From: an uncultured Paraprevotella sp.
GTDB lineage: Bacteria; Bacteroidota; Bacteroidia; Bacteroidales; Bacteroidaceae
Assembly (NCBI GenBank): GCA_900548345.1
Contig: URKA01000051.1
Location: 1-5,690, forward strand
Direction of reading: 5' to 3'
Length of the DNA stretch: 5,690 nucleotides
A model generated the notes under the pieces. It had not been told where the DNA came from. It did not search any database and was given only the letters and a program-made list of their open reading frames with translations. The translations under genes and the position numbers were made by a program. This document shows, one piece after another, positions 5,648-5,690 of this stretch (positions within the stretch are counted from its first letter, which is position 1; each line of letters starts with the position of its first letter).

Positions 5648-5690
5648 ACCTGTGAGGGCTAAAATGGTCACCTGTGAAGACCGAATCGCT
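5648..5690. repeat. Imperfect direct repeat at the right edge, possibly the start of an array
   Basis: ACCTGTGA occurs at 5648-5655 and again at 5670-5677, a 22-base period. The bases after it are similar in both copies (GGGCTAAAATGG against AGACCGAATCG), about 13 of 21 positions matching overall. The second copy carries a short inverted repeat, GGTC (5666-5669) with GACC (5679-5682). Only two units fit in the window, so I cannot say whether it continues. No gene is assigned to 5530-5690; the first part (5534-5572) is G/T-rich. Confidence 0.4.

Overview
The window looks like chromosome from a Bacteroidales bacterium, most likely Bacteroides or a close relative. The reasons are a GlnRS with Bacteroidetes-like features, TAnnTTTG-type -7 promoter boxes (the Bacteroidetes sigma consensus) at both ends of the main intergenic region, A/T-rich leaders in place of strong Shine-Dalgarno sequences, and a small outer-membrane beta-barrel protein of the kind common in this group. 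No phage, transposon, CRISPR, tRNA or rRNA was recognised.

Layout: (1) Bases 3-905 (+) hold the 3' part of a WG-repeat-like protein whose start lies left of the window. (2) It converges on and overlaps by 10 bp a leftward pair: glnS (4052-2349) followed after one base by a TPR-repeat protein (2347-896). The pair is almost certainly one operon read from a promoter at about 4088-4095. (3) Bases 4053-4661 form a 609-bp divergent intergenic region, much larger than two promoters need. (4) Bases 4662-5462 (+) encode a secreted 266-aa outer-membrane beta-barrel protein, closed by a 22-bp hairpin terminator. (5) The right edge (5530-5690) is a G/T-rich tail that ends in an imperfect direct repeat; no gene is assigned there.

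The protein-coding genes are ordinary housekeeping or accessory genes of known type. glnS charges tRNA-Gln, the TPR protein is a cytosolic protein-interaction scaffold of unknown partner, and the barrel protein sits in the outer membrane. No functional link between the barrel and the glnS operon is evident.

The unexplained structure is in the 609-bp intergenic region. It holds a candidate small RNA or leader (about 4328-4474) with a 12-bp hairpin capped by a GNRA-type tetraloop and a following T8 tract, and a three-codon ORF directly before the hairpin. It also holds a 10-bp perfect (12/13 extended) inverted repeat that brackets the predicted promoter of the barrel gene, the geometry of a small invertible promoter. 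Both are inferences from sequence alone and need comparison with other strains, read data or RNA data.
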